A stretch of 64,000 nt of DNA from Natrinema salaciae (GTDB taxonomy: Archaea; Halobacteriota; Halobacteria; Halobacteriales; Natrialbaceae). The stretch covers positions 1,040,702 through 1,104,701 of the forward strand of contig NZ_FOFD01000001.1 in assembly GCF_900110865.1 (NCBI RefSeq), read 5' to 3'. Position 1 is the stretch's first letter; every line of letters begins with the position of its first letter. Of the stretch, positions 25,956 to 35,282 are shown piece by piece. Under the pieces are notes generated by a model. The model did not search any database. It was given only the letters and a program-made list of their open reading frames with translations, and was not told the origin of the DNA. The position numbers and the translations under genes are program-made.

Positions 25956-26954
25956 TCAATCGTCGAGGTTCAGCGCGTCGAAGAACCGGCGGGTGAGCCG
26001 TCCTCCGACGAACTCGAGCAGTTCCTCGACGTCGTCGCCCTCGTCCGCGAACAGGCCGAGTTCGATCCGGCCGCCCGCCATGTCGTGGTGGCCGCCGACC
26101 GCGCCTAATTCGTCGAAAGCCGCCTTCAGCGTCTCGCCCATGTGGACCCGCGGATCGATCGAGCGGCCGCTCAGGCGGATCACGTCGTCGACGATCCCGT
26201 AGACGAGCACCGTGTTCACCCCCTCGAGGTTGAGCAGGTAGTCCGCCGCCTGCGGCAGCGCGTCCGTCTCGCCGGTCTTACCGACGTTCGCGACGAGCGA
26301 CGATCCGCGGCGGTTGCGGCTGGTGATGGCCCGGCCGATCGCATCGAGCGTCCCCGGAGAGAACGCGCTGCCGTACAGTTGTTCTAAGGTCTCGAGGTCC
26401 GCGTCGGGGTAGACCGCGAGCGCGGCCTCGTACTCGCGTCGCGTCGGTTCGCGGACGAAGTCCAGCCGCTCGCGGTGGAGCGCGAAGAGGAGCGCGGAAG
26501 CGAGCCGAGTGGTCAGACCGACATCGAGGTCGTGCAGGTACTCGACGAAGATGGTCGCCGTCGCGCCGTACTCGGTGCGGACGTCTTCGAACTCGGCCCC
26601 GCTCGATTCGCCGGGATGGTGGTCGATGACGACGTCGGGGACGACGCTCGGCGGCACTTCGGTGTTCGCGCCCGGGCTGCTGTGGTCGACGAAGCTCACG
26701 CGTTCGTACTCATCGAGCGAGGTCGTCGAAATCGTCTGGAGGGAAATGTCGAGCATATTGACGAACGCGCGGTTCTGCTGGTGTGAGATCTCACCGCCGT
26801 AGGCGATCGTCACTTCCTCGACGTCGTGTTCGAACGCGATCGCCTGGAGGGCGAGCGCGCTGGCGAGACAGTCCGGATCGGGATTGTCGTGACAGACGAT
26901 CGCCAACGAGTCGGTCGTCTCGAGGGCGGACGCGAGCTCGGCCGCGCGTGACAT
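25956..26954 (-). CDS. DHH/DHHA1 phosphoesterase (NrnA-like)
   Basis: The 332-residue protein has HDNPDPDCLAS (22-32), SFVDHSSPG, the VIDHHPGES metal motif and, in the DHHA1 half, GGHHDMAGG. This matches bifunctional oligoribonuclease/PAP phosphatases or related DHH phosphoesterases that use Mn. Conserved Asp and His metal ligands are all present. The exact substrate is not fixed by sequence. Confidence 0.9.
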   Translation of the reverse strand: MSRAAELASALETTDSLAIVCHDNPDPDCLASALALQAIAFEHDVEEVTIAYGGEISHQQNRAFVNMLDISLQTISTTSLDEYERVSFVDHSSPGANTEVPPSVVPDVVIDHHPGESSGAEFEDVRTEYGATATIFVEYLHDLDVGLTTRLASALLFALHRERLDFVREPTRREYEAALAVYPDADLETLEQLYGSAFSPGTLDAIGRAITSRNRRGSSLVANVGKTGETDALPQAADYLLNLEGVNTVLVYGIVDDVIRLSGRSIDPRVHMGETLKAAFDELGAVGGHHDMAGGRIELGLFADEGDDVEELLEFVGGRLTRRFFDALNLDD

Positions 26955-27123
26955 ATTTCGTATACGGGAACGAGCGGCTTGAATCCCGCGTCGCGTCTCA
27001 GAAACGACGAACGACGGCGCATGGACGGTCGTCGCACCACCGGCGGCGCTCGGTCGAATAACCTACATGATCGATCGGTATCGAGTGTATACTTATTTTA
27101 CACCGGCCATCCGACAGGCGGGT

Positions 27124-28302
27124 ATGCGAGACGCGTATCTCGTCGGCGCGGGGCAGTCGGATTACGGGGCGTTCCCGTCCGAGAGCTACCGATCCCTGTT
27201 CCGCACGGCGTTCGAGGAAGCGACGGACAGCGTACCGAAGGGGCTCGAGGCCGCGGACGTCGACGAGGCGTTCGTCGGAAATCTCGGAGTCGGCGGCCGC
27301 CAGCTCGGACTCTCCGGTCCCGCAGTGACCGAACACGTCGGACTCGACGGCGTCCCCACCACGCGAGTCGAGAACGCCTGCGCCGCCAGCGGCTTCGCCG
27401 TTCGACAGGCAGTGCAGGCGGTCAAGTCGGGCATGGCCGACGTCGTCCTCGCGGGCGGCTTCGAGATCATGTCGGACATGAGCTCGGACGCGACGAAGTA
27501 CTGGCTCGGCGTCTCCGGGGAGACCGAGTGGGAACGGCTCTCCGGCACCACGTTCTCCGGCGTCTACGCGCAGATGGCCAGCGTCCACATGGAACGGTAC
27601 GGCACCACGCGCGAGCACCTCTCGCAGGTGGCCGTCAAAAACCACGCGAACGGCGCCAAGAACCCCCACGCCCAGCTCGGCTTCGAGTGTTCGCTCGAGG
27701 ACGCTCAGTCCGCGCCGGTCGTCGCGGACCCGCTGAACCTCTATCACTGCTGTCCGACCTCGGACGGGGCGGCCTGCGCACTGATCGTCAGCGAAGATGT
27801 CGTCGACGACTACACGGACGACCCCATCCGCGTCGCCGGCGTCGGTGCCGGCAGCGACACCGTGGGGCTCTTCCAGCGCGATACCTACTCCGGCGTCCCC
27901 GCGAGCCAGCGGGCCGGCGACGCCGCCTACGAGATGGCCGGCATCGACCCCGACGACCTCGACTTCGCGGAGGTCCACGACTGCTTCGCCATCGCCGAAC
28001 TGCTGGCCTACGAGGATCTCGGCTTCTGCGAGACGGGCGAGGCCGGGCGGCTCATCGAGTCCGGCGCGACCGAACTCGGCGGCGACCTCCCCGTGAACAC
28101 CTCCGGCGGCCTCAAATCGAAGGGCCACCCCATCGGCGCGACGGGTGCCGGACAGGTCGTCGAGGCCTACAAACAGCTCTCCGGAACCGCGGGCGAGCGA
28201 CAGGTCGAGAACCCGACCCGGGGCCTGACGCACAACGTCGGCGGCAGCGGTGGTGCAGCCGTGGTCCACGTCTTCGAGAAGGAAACGGAGGTGAACGCGT
28301 GA
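27124..28302 (+). CDS. Thiolase family protein (acetyl-CoA acetyltransferase-like)
   Basis: From MRDAYLVGAG the protein has 392 residues. The acyl-carrying cysteine is Cys86 in VENACAASG. HDCFAIAE and KGHPIGATGAGQ supply the second set of active-site residues. The subfamily is the archaeal/SCP-x-like thiolase that forms a complex with HMG-CoA synthase through a DUF35 protein. The next gene overlaps by one base (TGATG) and carries exactly an HMG-CoA-synthase-like plus DUF35 fusion, so the two likely make one complex. Confidence 0.92.
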   Translation: MRDAYLVGAGQSDYGAFPSESYRSLFRTAFEEATDSVPKGLEAADVDEAFVGNLGVGGRQLGLSGPAVTEHVGLDGVPTTRVENACAASGFAVRQAVQAVKSGMADVVLAGGFEIMSDMSSDATKYWLGVSGETEWERLSGTTFSGVYAQMASVHMERYGTTREHLSQVAVKNHANGAKNPHAQLGFECSLEDAQSAPVVADPLNLYHCCPTSDGAACALIVSEDVVDDYTDDPIRVAGVGAGSDTVGLFQRDTYSGVPASQRAGDAAYEMAGIDPDDLDFAEVHDCFAIAELLAYEDLGFCETGEAGRLIESGATELGGDLPVNTSGGLKSKGHPIGATGAGQVVEAYKQLSGTAGERQVENPTRGLTHNVGGSGGAAVVHVFEKETEVNA

Positions 28303-29756
28303 TGACGGCCGCGATCACCGGCGTCGGTGCCTACGCCCCGCGATTCCGTATCAGCGCCGAGGCTTTCGAGGAGGCCTGGGGCCAGTTCCACGCCGCCGGC
28401 GTGACCGAGAAGGCCGTTCCCTCGGCCGACGAGGACGCCCTGACGATGGGCTACGAGGCCGCGACCCGCGCGCTCGAGGCCGCGGCGATCGACCCCGCGG
28501 CCGTCAACTGGCTCGCGTTCGCCGCCTCGCGACCGCCGGAAGCCGAGGAGGACCTGACCGCCCGTCTCGGCGCGATGCTCGCCCTCCCCGAGTCGGCGAC
28601 CCGGCAGCTCTTCACGGGCAGCACGCGGGCCGGCACCCGCGCGCTCTGGGCCGGGCTGGACGCGCTCGAGGCCGACTCGACGACCGCGCTCGTCGTCGCG
28701 GCCGACGCGCCGAAGGGCGATCCCGACGACGGAATCGACCACGCGGCCGGCGCGGGTGCCGCGGCGTTCGTCGTCGAGCGCGACGGCCCGGCCGAAATCG
28801 TCGACCGCGCCGAGTACACCGCGCCGTATCCGGGAACCCGGTTCCGAAACAGCGGCGCGGACGAGACGCAGGGACTGGGCGTCACCCAGTACGACCGGCA
28901 GGCGTTCTCCGAGACGATCGGCGGTGCCGTCGCCGGTCTCGAGGTCGATTCCGATCCGGCGGCTGCCGCGATCCAGGCCCCCGACGGAAAGCTCCCCTAC
29001 CGCGCGGCCGGGGCGGCCGGCGTCGGGACCGACGAGGTACGGGCCGCCGCGACCGTCCACGAACTGGGCGACCTCGGCGCGGCCAGCGTCCCGCTGTCGC
29101 TCGCGACGGCGCTCGAGGACGGCTACGAGTCGATCCTCGCGGTCTCCCACGGCAGCGGCGCGGCCGCGGACGCGTTCGTCGTCGAGGCCGAGGACGACGT
29201 GCCGGCCGTAACCGCGCTCGAGGGCGACGACCCGCTCTCGTACGCGGAGTACCTCCGCCAGCGCGGCGTCGTGACCACGGGCCCGCCGTCGGGCGGCGGC
29301 GCGTACGTCAGCGTCCCCTCGTGGCGGCGCTCGCTGCCGCAACGGTACCGGCTGGAGGCGGGCCGCTGCTCCGCGTGCAACGCCCTCTCGTTCCCGCCGG
29401 AGGGGGCCTGCGACGACTGCGGCGCGTTGGCAGAGTACGAACCCGTCGAACTCGCCGGCGAGGGGACGATCGAGGCCGTCACGACGATCTCGCAGGGCGG
29501 CGCGCCGCCGGAGTTCGCCGAACAGCAGGCCCGGTCGGGCGACTACGCGGCCGCGATCGTCGCGCTCGAAACCAGCGGTGCGTCGGAGACGCACCGAGCG
29601 GACGGCGACGAGATCGTCAGTGCGCCGGCGATGGGGACCGATGCGGACCCTGCGGACTTCTCGGTCGGCGACCGGATCGAGACGACGATCCGCCGGATCT
29701 ACACGCAGGAAGGCGTCACCAGGTACGGGTTCAAGGTGCGGCCCGCGAGCGAGTAG
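28302..29756 (+). CDS. HMG-CoA-synthase-like/DUF35 OB-fold fusion protein
   Basis: The 484-residue protein has two parts. Residues about 1-330 have the thiolase-like fold of HMG-CoA synthase (ITGVGAYAPRFRIS at the start). However, the site of the catalytic Cys, usually in an ACYAGT-like motif, reads GSTRAGTRAL with threonine or serine instead. Residues about 340-484 are a DUF35 domain: a rubredoxin-like zinc ribbon (CSAC and CDDC) followed by an acyl-CoA-binding OB fold. It probably supports the adjacent thiolase rather than making HMG-CoA. A conventional mevalonate-pathway synthase should be elsewhere. Confidence 0.85.
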   Translation: MTAAITGVGAYAPRFRISAEAFEEAWGQFHAAGVTEKAVPSADEDALTMGYEAATRALEAAAIDPAAVNWLAFAASRPPEAEEDLTARLGAMLALPESATRQLFTGSTRAGTRALWAGLDALEADSTTALVVAADAPKGDPDDGIDHAAGAGAAAFVVERDGPAEIVDRAEYTAPYPGTRFRNSGADETQGLGVTQYDRQAFSETIGGAVAGLEVDSDPAAAAIQAPDGKLPYRAAGAAGVGTDEVRAAATVHELGDLGAASVPLSLATALEDGYESILAVSHGSGAAADAFVVEAEDDVPAVTALEGDDPLSYAEYLRQRGVVTTGPPSGGGAYVSVPSWRRSLPQRYRLEAGRCSACNALSFPPEGACDDCGALAEYEPVELAGEGTIEAVTTISQGGAPPEFAEQQARSGDYAAAIVALETSGASETHRADGDEIVSAPAMGTDADPADFSVGDRIETTIRRIYTQEGVTRYGFKVRPASE

Positions 29757-29787
29757 GAGTCGAGCCCGGCCGGCCGGACTCGAGCGG

Positions 29788-29994
29788 CTATCTCCAGCCG
29801 AGGTGTCGCGTTGCGGCTTGTTCTTTCGCGTGAAACTCCGATCCGTCGTACACGTGCACCGACCCCGCGTCGGGAGAAGACGACTCGGTTACCACGTAGC
29901 GGCGGGACGGGGGGCCACGGTTCGTCTCAGGACCGTCGGATTCGAATCGGCTGCCGAGCCAGGGTCGCGACGGAGAGCACGCAGAGGCGGCCAT
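29788..29994 (-). CDS. Possible small hypothetical protein
   Basis: The last 40 codons (RRYVVTESSSPDAG then VHVYDGSEFHAKEQAATRHLGWR) have haloarchaeal codon use and acidic character, which is unusual for a non-coding frame. The start is unclear; the ATG of MAASACSPS is chosen here. No family is recognised. It converges on the thiolase operon. Confidence 0.35.
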   Translation of the reverse strand: MAASACSPSRPWLGSRFESDGPETNRGPPSRRYVVTESSSPDAGSVHVYDGSEFHAKEQAATRHLGWR

Positions 29995-30105
29995 CGTCGC
30001 GTCTGTCTCCGCCCGCCGAACTCGAGAGTCACGAGGAACGGTGCGGAACTCGGAGTCGAGCAACCAGCACGGAACGAGGAACGAGAACGGAGAAGCGACG
30101 GCAGA

Positions 30106-30321
30106 TCAGTCCGCGTTGATCGGGGGACGCGCCGACTTGGCGTCGTCGGACGCGTCTGCTGGCGTATTGACGAACATTGCGTGACCGATAATCCCCATCG
30201 CGACCAGCGAACCGAACGGCACTGCCGCCGTCAACGAGATCCCGACGACGGTGAGGGCTGCGGTAATGCCGAACAGTGCGACTGGGATGAGGCCGAGAAC
30301 AATGTCGTAATATCCAGTCAT
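30106..30321 (-). CDS. Small two-helix membrane protein (71 aa)
   Basis: MTGYYDIVLGLIPVALFG begins the first helix, and a second helix covers about 26-50. The tail is charged. I recall similar MTGYYD-starting proteins in many haloarchaea, with no function. A TATA-like CTTATATGG lies about 35 nt upstream. Confidence 0.7.
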   Translation of the reverse strand: MTGYYDIVLGLIPVALFGITAALTVVGISLTAAVPFGSLVAMGIIGHAMFVNTPADASDDAKSARPPINAD

Positions 30322-30616
30322 AATCTATCCTATAGTATGAGGAGTTCCCATATAAGTGTTTCCCATAATAGGTTGATGGTGGATGCAATTCTAACTGATG
30401 ACTTCACAGGATAATTCGCATAACTTATGGAGTGCTCGATCAGACTCAGTATAATGGTAATTTACTGCTGGACGGACGGGAGCACAGCTAGAGACAGCAG
30501 AATCGGCCACGTGCGGCGAGTAGGAGGCGTTTTACCAGATCGACACCAGAACAAATCATATTTTAAACAAGTCACGATTGGCGCAGGACTTCGGATCGAG
30601 TCGAATCGATAGCGAC
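30322..30616. other. AT-rich intergenic stretch
   Basis: It holds the promoter of the small membrane gene at 30321. I see no gene. A 61-codon plus-strand frame has the wrong composition (few acidic residues) and is not accepted. Confidence 0.5.
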
Positions 30617-31042
30617 CTAGTCCGTCGCTGATAGGTAGAGCGTGTAGCCGAGCCGCCAGCCGAGCAAAACGAAGAGTCCGAAGCCAGTTATTACGAGTGG
30701 AAACGGCCACGTTGCGCCACCGGTGAACAGCGGCGAGGCGCGAAGCATGAGCCCGACGTTCGCCGCCGCGATCCAGGTCACGGCCGTCAATCGGAACGCC
30801 TCCCGCCCCACGGGACGGTCGCGGGTGTAAATCCCAGCGAGCAACGCGACTGCGAGCCACCCGACCACGAACGGCGTGATCGTCTCGAGCGATGCGATCG
30901 GTTCGGAGAGCGGGTTCCCACCGTGTTCGATCCGCCCGAGCAAGACCAGTCCGGCGACGAGTACGACGTCGATACCGCCAGTGGCGAGTCGCTCGCGATC
31001 GGTTGCACGGTCATCGGCCCCGGTCTGTACTGCCGTGTCCAT
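30617..31042 (-). CDS. DUF3054 membrane protein
   Basis: From MDTAVQTGAD the protein has 141 residues and four hydrophobic helices. The sequence has SLETITPFVVGWLAVALLAG and NVGLMLRASPLFTGGATWPF, matching DUF3054, a small membrane family of actinobacteria and haloarchaea with unknown role. Upstream in-frame codons are rejected for their poor composition. Confidence 0.8.
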   Translation of the reverse strand: MDTAVQTGADDRATDRERLATGGIDVVLVAGLVLLGRIEHGGNPLSEPIASLETITPFVVGWLAVALLAGIYTRDRPVGREAFRLTAVTWIAAANVGLMLRASPLFTGGATWPFPLVITGFGLFVLLGWRLGYTLYLSATD

Positions 31043-31393
31043 ACTCGGGACTCTGGGTCGGCATCCTATTGATGTCCCGGTTCCGCCCAATGGCTGAGAA
31101 ACCGCCGATGGAGCGCCCGGAGTCCCTGACAGGAGAGGAGGAACTCGGCGGCTGCGCCACCGAGCGCCGTCCAACGGACAGAGCGTCTCCGTGCGAGGAT
31201 CGCCTCGCACGGTCGACCGGTCGACGGACGCGCACTTTGTTATCGGCTCCGTTCAGAAGCGGCGGGCGGGCGGTAAGACGATCCTACAACCACCCCTTTC
31301 GGCGTCGGCGGCGACGGACGGCGCGCCGACAGTCGTTCGATCGGGACTGTCAGCAGAAGAACTAATATAGGGCGAACCCGAACCGCTCGCGTA
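31043..31393. promoter_or_regulatory. Divergent intergenic region with TATA box for the J-domain gene
   Basis: TAATATAG (31363-31370) lies 24-31 nt before the ATG at 31394, so the J-domain mRNA is probably leaderless. On the other strand ATCAATAGG may serve DUF3054. No gene is seen. Confidence 0.45.
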
Positions 31394-32092
31394 ATGGCTG
31401 TGGTCGGCGAACAGCGGGCCGGCTGTGACGGGTGCGGCCGAACGGTCGCGCTCGAGGAACTGACGACGGTGACGATGCCCGACGGCGAACGGGTAGTCTG
31501 CTGTCCGGAGTGCGAACCCCACGCGAGAGCGGCAGCACGGAAGGGCAACTCGCTCGATCAGCGACGAGACGCTTGCGACGGCTGTACCGGGACCTACCTC
31601 ACGACCGAACTCGAGGACGTCGTGCTCGAGGATGGGACCGTGTTGACGTGCTGTCCGTCGTGTGCGGCCGAAGCGCGGGACCGTCGCGGTACGGATACAG
31701 ACGCGACCGACGGTGACGGCACCGACTCGAGCGCGGACGGCTCCGACCGGGGCGCGAACGACCGTCCCGAGGGAGAGGAGAGCCGCTGTAGCCAGTGTCA
31801 CGGGCCGGTATCCGACGAACGGTTTCGCGTGACGACGATCGACGGCCGGACCGAGCGGCTGTGTCCCGACTGCAAGATCGACGCCGAGGAGAACGGTATC
31901 GTCGCCGACGTCGACATGCGAAAGACGCGGGCGCGCGAGGTACTCGGCGTAGATGCGGACGCGAGCGACGAGGCGATCCGCGAGGCGTACCACCGGCAGG
32001 TCAAACGCGCCCATCCGGACCGGAAAAGCGGCAGTCGGTCGGCCTTCGCCCTCGTCACGGACGCCTACGAGCGACTCTGCGAGGACGACTGA
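31394..32092 (+). CDS. Zinc-ribbon protein with C-terminal J domain
   Basis: The 232-residue protein has three CxxC-based zinc modules: CDGC with CPEC (11-45), CDGC with CPSC (about 61-95), and CSQC with CPDC (about 132-161). They are joined by an acidic linker. A J domain follows at about 172-230: REVLGVDADASDEAIREAYH, then KRAHPDRKSG with the HPD signature needed to stimulate Hsp70. There is no Gly/Phe region, so it is not the main DnaJ. Its 3' end overlaps the TIR gene by 28 nt, tail to tail. Confidence 0.85.
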   Translation: MAVVGEQRAGCDGCGRTVALEELTTVTMPDGERVVCCPECEPHARAAARKGNSLDQRRDACDGCTGTYLTTELEDVVLEDGTVLTCCPSCAAEARDRRGTDTDATDGDGTDSSADGSDRGANDRPEGEESRCSQCHGPVSDERFRVTTIDGRTERLCPDCKIDAEENGIVADVDMRKTRAREVLGVDADASDEAIREAYHRQVKRAHPDRKSGSRSAFALVTDAYERLCEDD

Positions 32093-32703
32093 GGGGCGAT
32101 TCCGTCCTCCCGCCCCACGAACCCGATCGTCGCCGGATTGAAGTAGTACGTCGATTCGCAGACCTCACACGACGCCGTCAGGTGTTTGCCGTGGCTGTGG
32201 AGTTTCCAGAGTTTCGTCTGTCCCTGTTCGAGTTCGAGCGTGACCGGGTGACCGCAGTCGGGAACCGTGCAGGGAAACCGGATGTACCAGTTCGGGACCG
32301 ACAACGCACCCAGCGGCGCGAGTTCACTTCGCAGCCGACAGAGCAGATTGAAGATCGTAAACGAGAGGTTGTGCCGATCGATCACCACGCCCTCGATGTC
32401 GCTGACGAACCCGCGGCGACCGATCCCGTCGTCGTACAGCGGGAGGACCGGGATCCCCTTGGCCACGGCGTACCCCATCTCCTGGTTGATCCAGCGGTTC
32501 TCCACCGCGTCCTCGGTCAACACCGCGACGACGACGTCGCTGTTGGCCAGACGACCCTCGAGTCGCTTTCTCGATCGACCGGACTCGATCTCCTCCAGCG
32601 CGATATGTACGCCAAAGGGGAAGTTCTTCACTGTCGAGAACAGGTCCTGCACGAGTTCGAGATCGCCGGGCGCATGTGAAACGTACACCTGTTCTCCGGT
32701 CAT
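32065..32703 (-). CDS. TIR-domain protein with C-terminal zinc ribbon
   Basis: This 212-residue protein starts QVYVSHAPGDLELV, the first strand and BB-region of a TIR domain. It contains SDVVVAVLTEDAVENRWINQ followed by EMGYAV, where Glu75 sits at the place of the catalytic glutamate of NAD-degrading TIRs. After about 135 residues comes a four-cysteine ribbon (Cys145, Cys150, Cys179, Cys182). It is alone, without a typical defence partner such as a sirtuin or Thoeris gene. Similar TIR proteins are widespread in haloarchaea, so housekeeping sensing is as likely as defence. Confidence 0.82.
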   Translation of the reverse strand: MTGEQVYVSHAPGDLELVQDLFSTVKNFPFGVHIALEEIESGRSRKRLEGRLANSDVVVAVLTEDAVENRWINQEMGYAVAKGIPVLPLYDDGIGRRGFVSDIEGVVIDRHNLSFTIFNLLCRLRSELAPLGALSVPNWYIRFPCTVPDCGHPVTLELEQGQTKLWKLHSHGKHLTASCEVCESTYYFNPATIGFVGREDGIAPQSSSQSRS

Positions 32704-32762
32704 TGAAGCGTCTACGATAAGCAGATGTATGAGTCATCATTAATCTATCTCTCCGTTCGTAT

Positions 32763-33227
32763 TTAATTGCCGGTATATTCGCTTCGGTGATGTGTAACGG
32801 TGTCGAGAACGCGTTGCGAGAACTCGAGCTGGGAGAGGTCCGACCCCAGCCGCTCGAACCACTCCCGCTCGACGTACCACCACCCGCGGATCGCTCCGTC
32901 GGTCGTCGTCGACGTCGCCTCGAGACGGCCCGGCGTCCACGCCCGCTCGTCGCCGATCGACAGGAGGGCTCGTAACACGGCCCCGACCTCGTCGCTCGTG
33001 ATCGCGGGCGCGTCGGAGACGACTTCGTACTCGAGTTCGAACCCGGCCCCGTCGTCGCCGGGCTGCTTGGTCCCGTCCATCCACGCGAACGACGTCACGT
33101 AGATGCCGTGGCTCATCAGTCGGTTCTCGAGCGCGACGCCGACGGACGGCTCCCCGGTCGGCGTCTCGTCCTCGCTGTCGGTCCCGTCGTCACTTCCGCT
33201 CCCGGACCCTGCTCCCTCGTTAGTCAT
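32763..33227 (-). CDS. Conserved haloarchaeal protein of unknown function
   Basis: From MTNEGAGSGS the protein has 154 residues: an acidic, disordered first 30 residues, then a compact domain with MSHGIYVTSFAWMDGTKQPG and WYVEREWFERLGSDLSQLEF. The aromatic-rich C-terminal block is distinctive. No catalytic motif is seen. A longer upstream frame is rejected because its extra part is basic and serine-rich. Confidence 0.65.
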   Translation of the reverse strand: MTNEGAGSGSGSDDGTDSEDETPTGEPSVGVALENRLMSHGIYVTSFAWMDGTKQPGDDGAGFELEYEVVSDAPAITSDEVGAVLRALLSIGDERAWTPGRLEATSTTTDGAIRGWWYVEREWFERLGSDLSQLEFSQRVLDTVTHHRSEYTGN

Positions 33228-33306
33228 ACGCACTCGTTCGACGAGGACCGAGAAAAGTCGGTCGGCGCTGGCTTCGTGTTCGACGGTCGGCGTCGGGACC
33301 GCGTTC

Positions 33307-33951
33307 TCAGAGCGGCTCGACGAGATCCTCGAGCGCCGCTTCCGGATCGTCCGCCTTCGCGACCCCGCTGGCCAGCAGGACGCCCTCGGCACCGAGGTCG
33401 CCCGCGGCGACGACGTCGTCGCCCGTGCTGATGCCCGCGCCACAGAGAACCGACACCGCGGGATCGACGTTCGCGGCCGCCTCGACGGCGTCTTCGACGA
33501 CGTCGGGGTCCGCCTGACTGACCGGCGTCCCGGTGCCGATGAGTTCCGGCGGTTCGACGGCGACGGCGTCCGGGCCGAGCGCCGCGGCTGCGCCGATCTG
33601 CGCCGGGTTGTTCGCACAGACGACCGTCTCGAGATCGGCCCGCTCGGCCGCTCGGACGGCACCGTCGATGGCGGCCAGTTTCAGCCGCCGCTCGGAGTGA
33701 TTGATCAGTGTGCCGACCGCGCCGGCGTCGGCCGCGCTCTCGGCGAGCGCGTGACCGGTGTTGCTCCCGTGGTCGATCGGATCGACGTGCTGGGCCCACG
33801 TCTCCACGCCCGTTTCGGCGACGCGCTCGATGTGTGCCGCCTGCGGCGCGACGGCCAACCGAGCGTCAGTGGTCTCGTCGACGTCGCGAACGGCTTCCGC
33901 GACGGCGACCGGGTCACACGGATAGGTCTTCAGGTTGACGAGGACGAACAT
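33307..33951 (-). CDS. tpiA: Triosephosphate isomerase
   Basis: TpiA interconverts dihydroxyacetone phosphate and glyceraldehyde 3-phosphate. The 214-residue length is typical of the short archaeal form. NLK (6-8), NHSER with His85, [11 protein letters not shown] with the catalytic Glu133, GAGIS and LLASGV (phosphate loops) are all present. Confidence 0.96.
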   Translation of the reverse strand: MFVLVNLKTYPCDPVAVAEAVRDVDETTDARLAVAPQAAHIERVAETGVETWAQHVDPIDHGSNTGHALAESAADAGAVGTLINHSERRLKLAAIDGAVRAAERADLETVVCANNPAQIGAAAALGPDAVAVEPPELIGTGTPVSQADPDVVEDAVEAAANVDPAVSVLCGAGISTGDDVVAAGDLGAEGVLLASGVAKADDPEAALEDLVEPL

Positions 33952-34032
33952 ATCGGCAACCCCTCCCGCACGAAAGAAATAGCTTGCGAGTCGGCGACGA
34001 CATCGGGATCGAGGACGGAGACAGCTCTCCGG

Positions 34033-34581
34033 TCAGTCCTTGCGCTTGACCACGTCACCCAGCGTGTAACTCCCCGTCGAGGAGCCGCCGGACCACTCGG
34101 AGTCGTCGCCGGCGCTTCCCTCGGCGCTCAGCGAGATCTCGAGGAAGGTCTCGAGTTTGGACTGGACGCGATCGCTCGGCAGCGTGTCGCCGCGTTCGAT
34201 CTTGCGGATCAGACTCGCCTTCTCGTTGAGTTCGTTCGCGAGATCGGACTGGCTGAGCCCCTTGCTTTCGCGGGCGTTGCGGACGCGATCGTCGTAATCG
34301 GTCGCCAGCTCATCCATGTCGTCGAACATGTCCGAGCGGCGCGTACTCGAGCCGCCCGAACTCGAGGAACTCGCGCTCGAGCCGGTCGACCCGCCCCCGC
34401 TCGACGAGGACGAGGACGAGTTCGAACTCGTCGAGTACTTCGTCGACGTGCTCGAACTCGAGGTCTGTTTGACTTCAGTGCCGAAGTCCGTGCAGTTCGA
34501 ACACACGTCTAGCTTCGCGCCCTCGACTTTGATGGTGTTCGGGGACGACGTCTCGGCCCCACACATCTCGCACTGAACCAT
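34033..34581 (-). CDS. MBF1-like helix-turn-helix regulator
   Basis: The 182-residue protein starts with a zinc ribbon (CEMCG and CSNC, residues 4-30), then an unusually long serine/threonine/glycine linker (about 38-80), then a Cro/C1-type helix-turn-helix (ARESKGLSQSDLANELNEKA). This is the archaeal multiprotein bridging factor 1 layout, linking activators to TBP or the ribosome. A TATA-like TTTATCC lies about 30 nt upstream. Confidence 0.88.
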   Translation of the reverse strand: MVQCEMCGAETSSPNTIKVEGAKLDVCSNCTDFGTEVKQTSSSSTSTKYSTSSNSSSSSSSGGGSTGSSASSSSSGGSSTRRSDMFDDMDELATDYDDRVRNARESKGLSQSDLANELNEKASLIRKIERGDTLPSDRVQSKLETFLEISLSAEGSAGDDSEWSGGSSTGSYTLGDVVKRKD

Positions 34582-34667
34582 GACGATTGCTATATCGCGG
34601 TAAGGGATAAAGTATGCGGCGTGGTTTCAACCCGTAGAAACACTCAGTTAGCGAGCGGAAACGGGGA

Positions 34668-35282
34668 TTACTCGAGGGCGGCCCAGGAGTAGTAGAACCG
34701 CTGGAGCGCGGTCAGGTGGCCGACGACCGCGAGGAAGACCAGCAGCCAGCCGATCAGCGAGACCCCGCCCAGCGTCGTTCCCGCCAGCGGATAGGCGAGA
34801 AAGCCGGCGACGCCGATGATCGCCAGCCGGTCCGCTCGGCCGACGAGCCCGCCGTAGACCCGGTCGAGTCCGACCGCCTGTGCCTGCGTCCCCAGATACG
34901 AGGTCATCACGACGCCGGTCACCGCGGCGAAGCCGAGCAGGTAGTTCTCGAGCCCCGCGGCCAGTCCGGCGATGACGACGATGTCCGCGTACCTGTCGAG
35001 GACGTGATCCAGCAGGTCCCCGCCGGCCGACGCGACCTCCTGTTCTCGCGCGAGCGCGCCGTCGACGATGTCCAGCCAGCCGTTCAGGAAGACCAGCGCC
35101 GCGGCCACGGCGTACCAGACCGGCTCCTCGAGGCCGCCGAGTGCGAACGCCACCGCGGACAGGACCGCCATCCCGAACGCGATCACGCTCACGCCGTTGG
35201 GCGTCATGCCGACGCGGTCGAAACCCTTGACGAACGGATCGAGAAACCGCGAGACGTACGGTCTGAACTTGTCCAGCGTCAT
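34668..35282 (-). CDS. CDP-alcohol phosphatidyltransferase (archaeal lipid synthesis)
   Basis: The 204-residue membrane enzyme has the CDP-alcohol signature DIVDGALAR...GGDLLDHVLDRYAD (about 71-100), where three Asp residues bind the metal and CDP. It has about six helices. In archaea this size and motif fit archaetidylinositol phosphate synthase or a related enzyme attaching a head group to CDP-archaeol. Its ATG overlaps the stop of the adenylate-kinase-like gene. Confidence 0.88.
   Translation of the reverse strand: MTLDKFRPYVSRFLDPFVKGFDRVGMTPNGVSVIAFGMAVLSAVAFALGGLEEPVWYAVAAALVFLNGWLDIVDGALAREQEVASAGGDLLDHVLDRYADIVVIAGLAAGLENYLLGFAAVTGVVMTSYLGTQAQAVGLDRVYGGLVGRADRLAIIGVAGFLAYPLAGTTLGGVSLIGWLLVFLAVVGHLTALQRFYYSWAALE

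Noticed and set aside
30427..30612. A 61-codon plus-strand frame in the AT-rich gap
   Set aside because: There is no coding bias, no promoter at a suitable distance and no domain.
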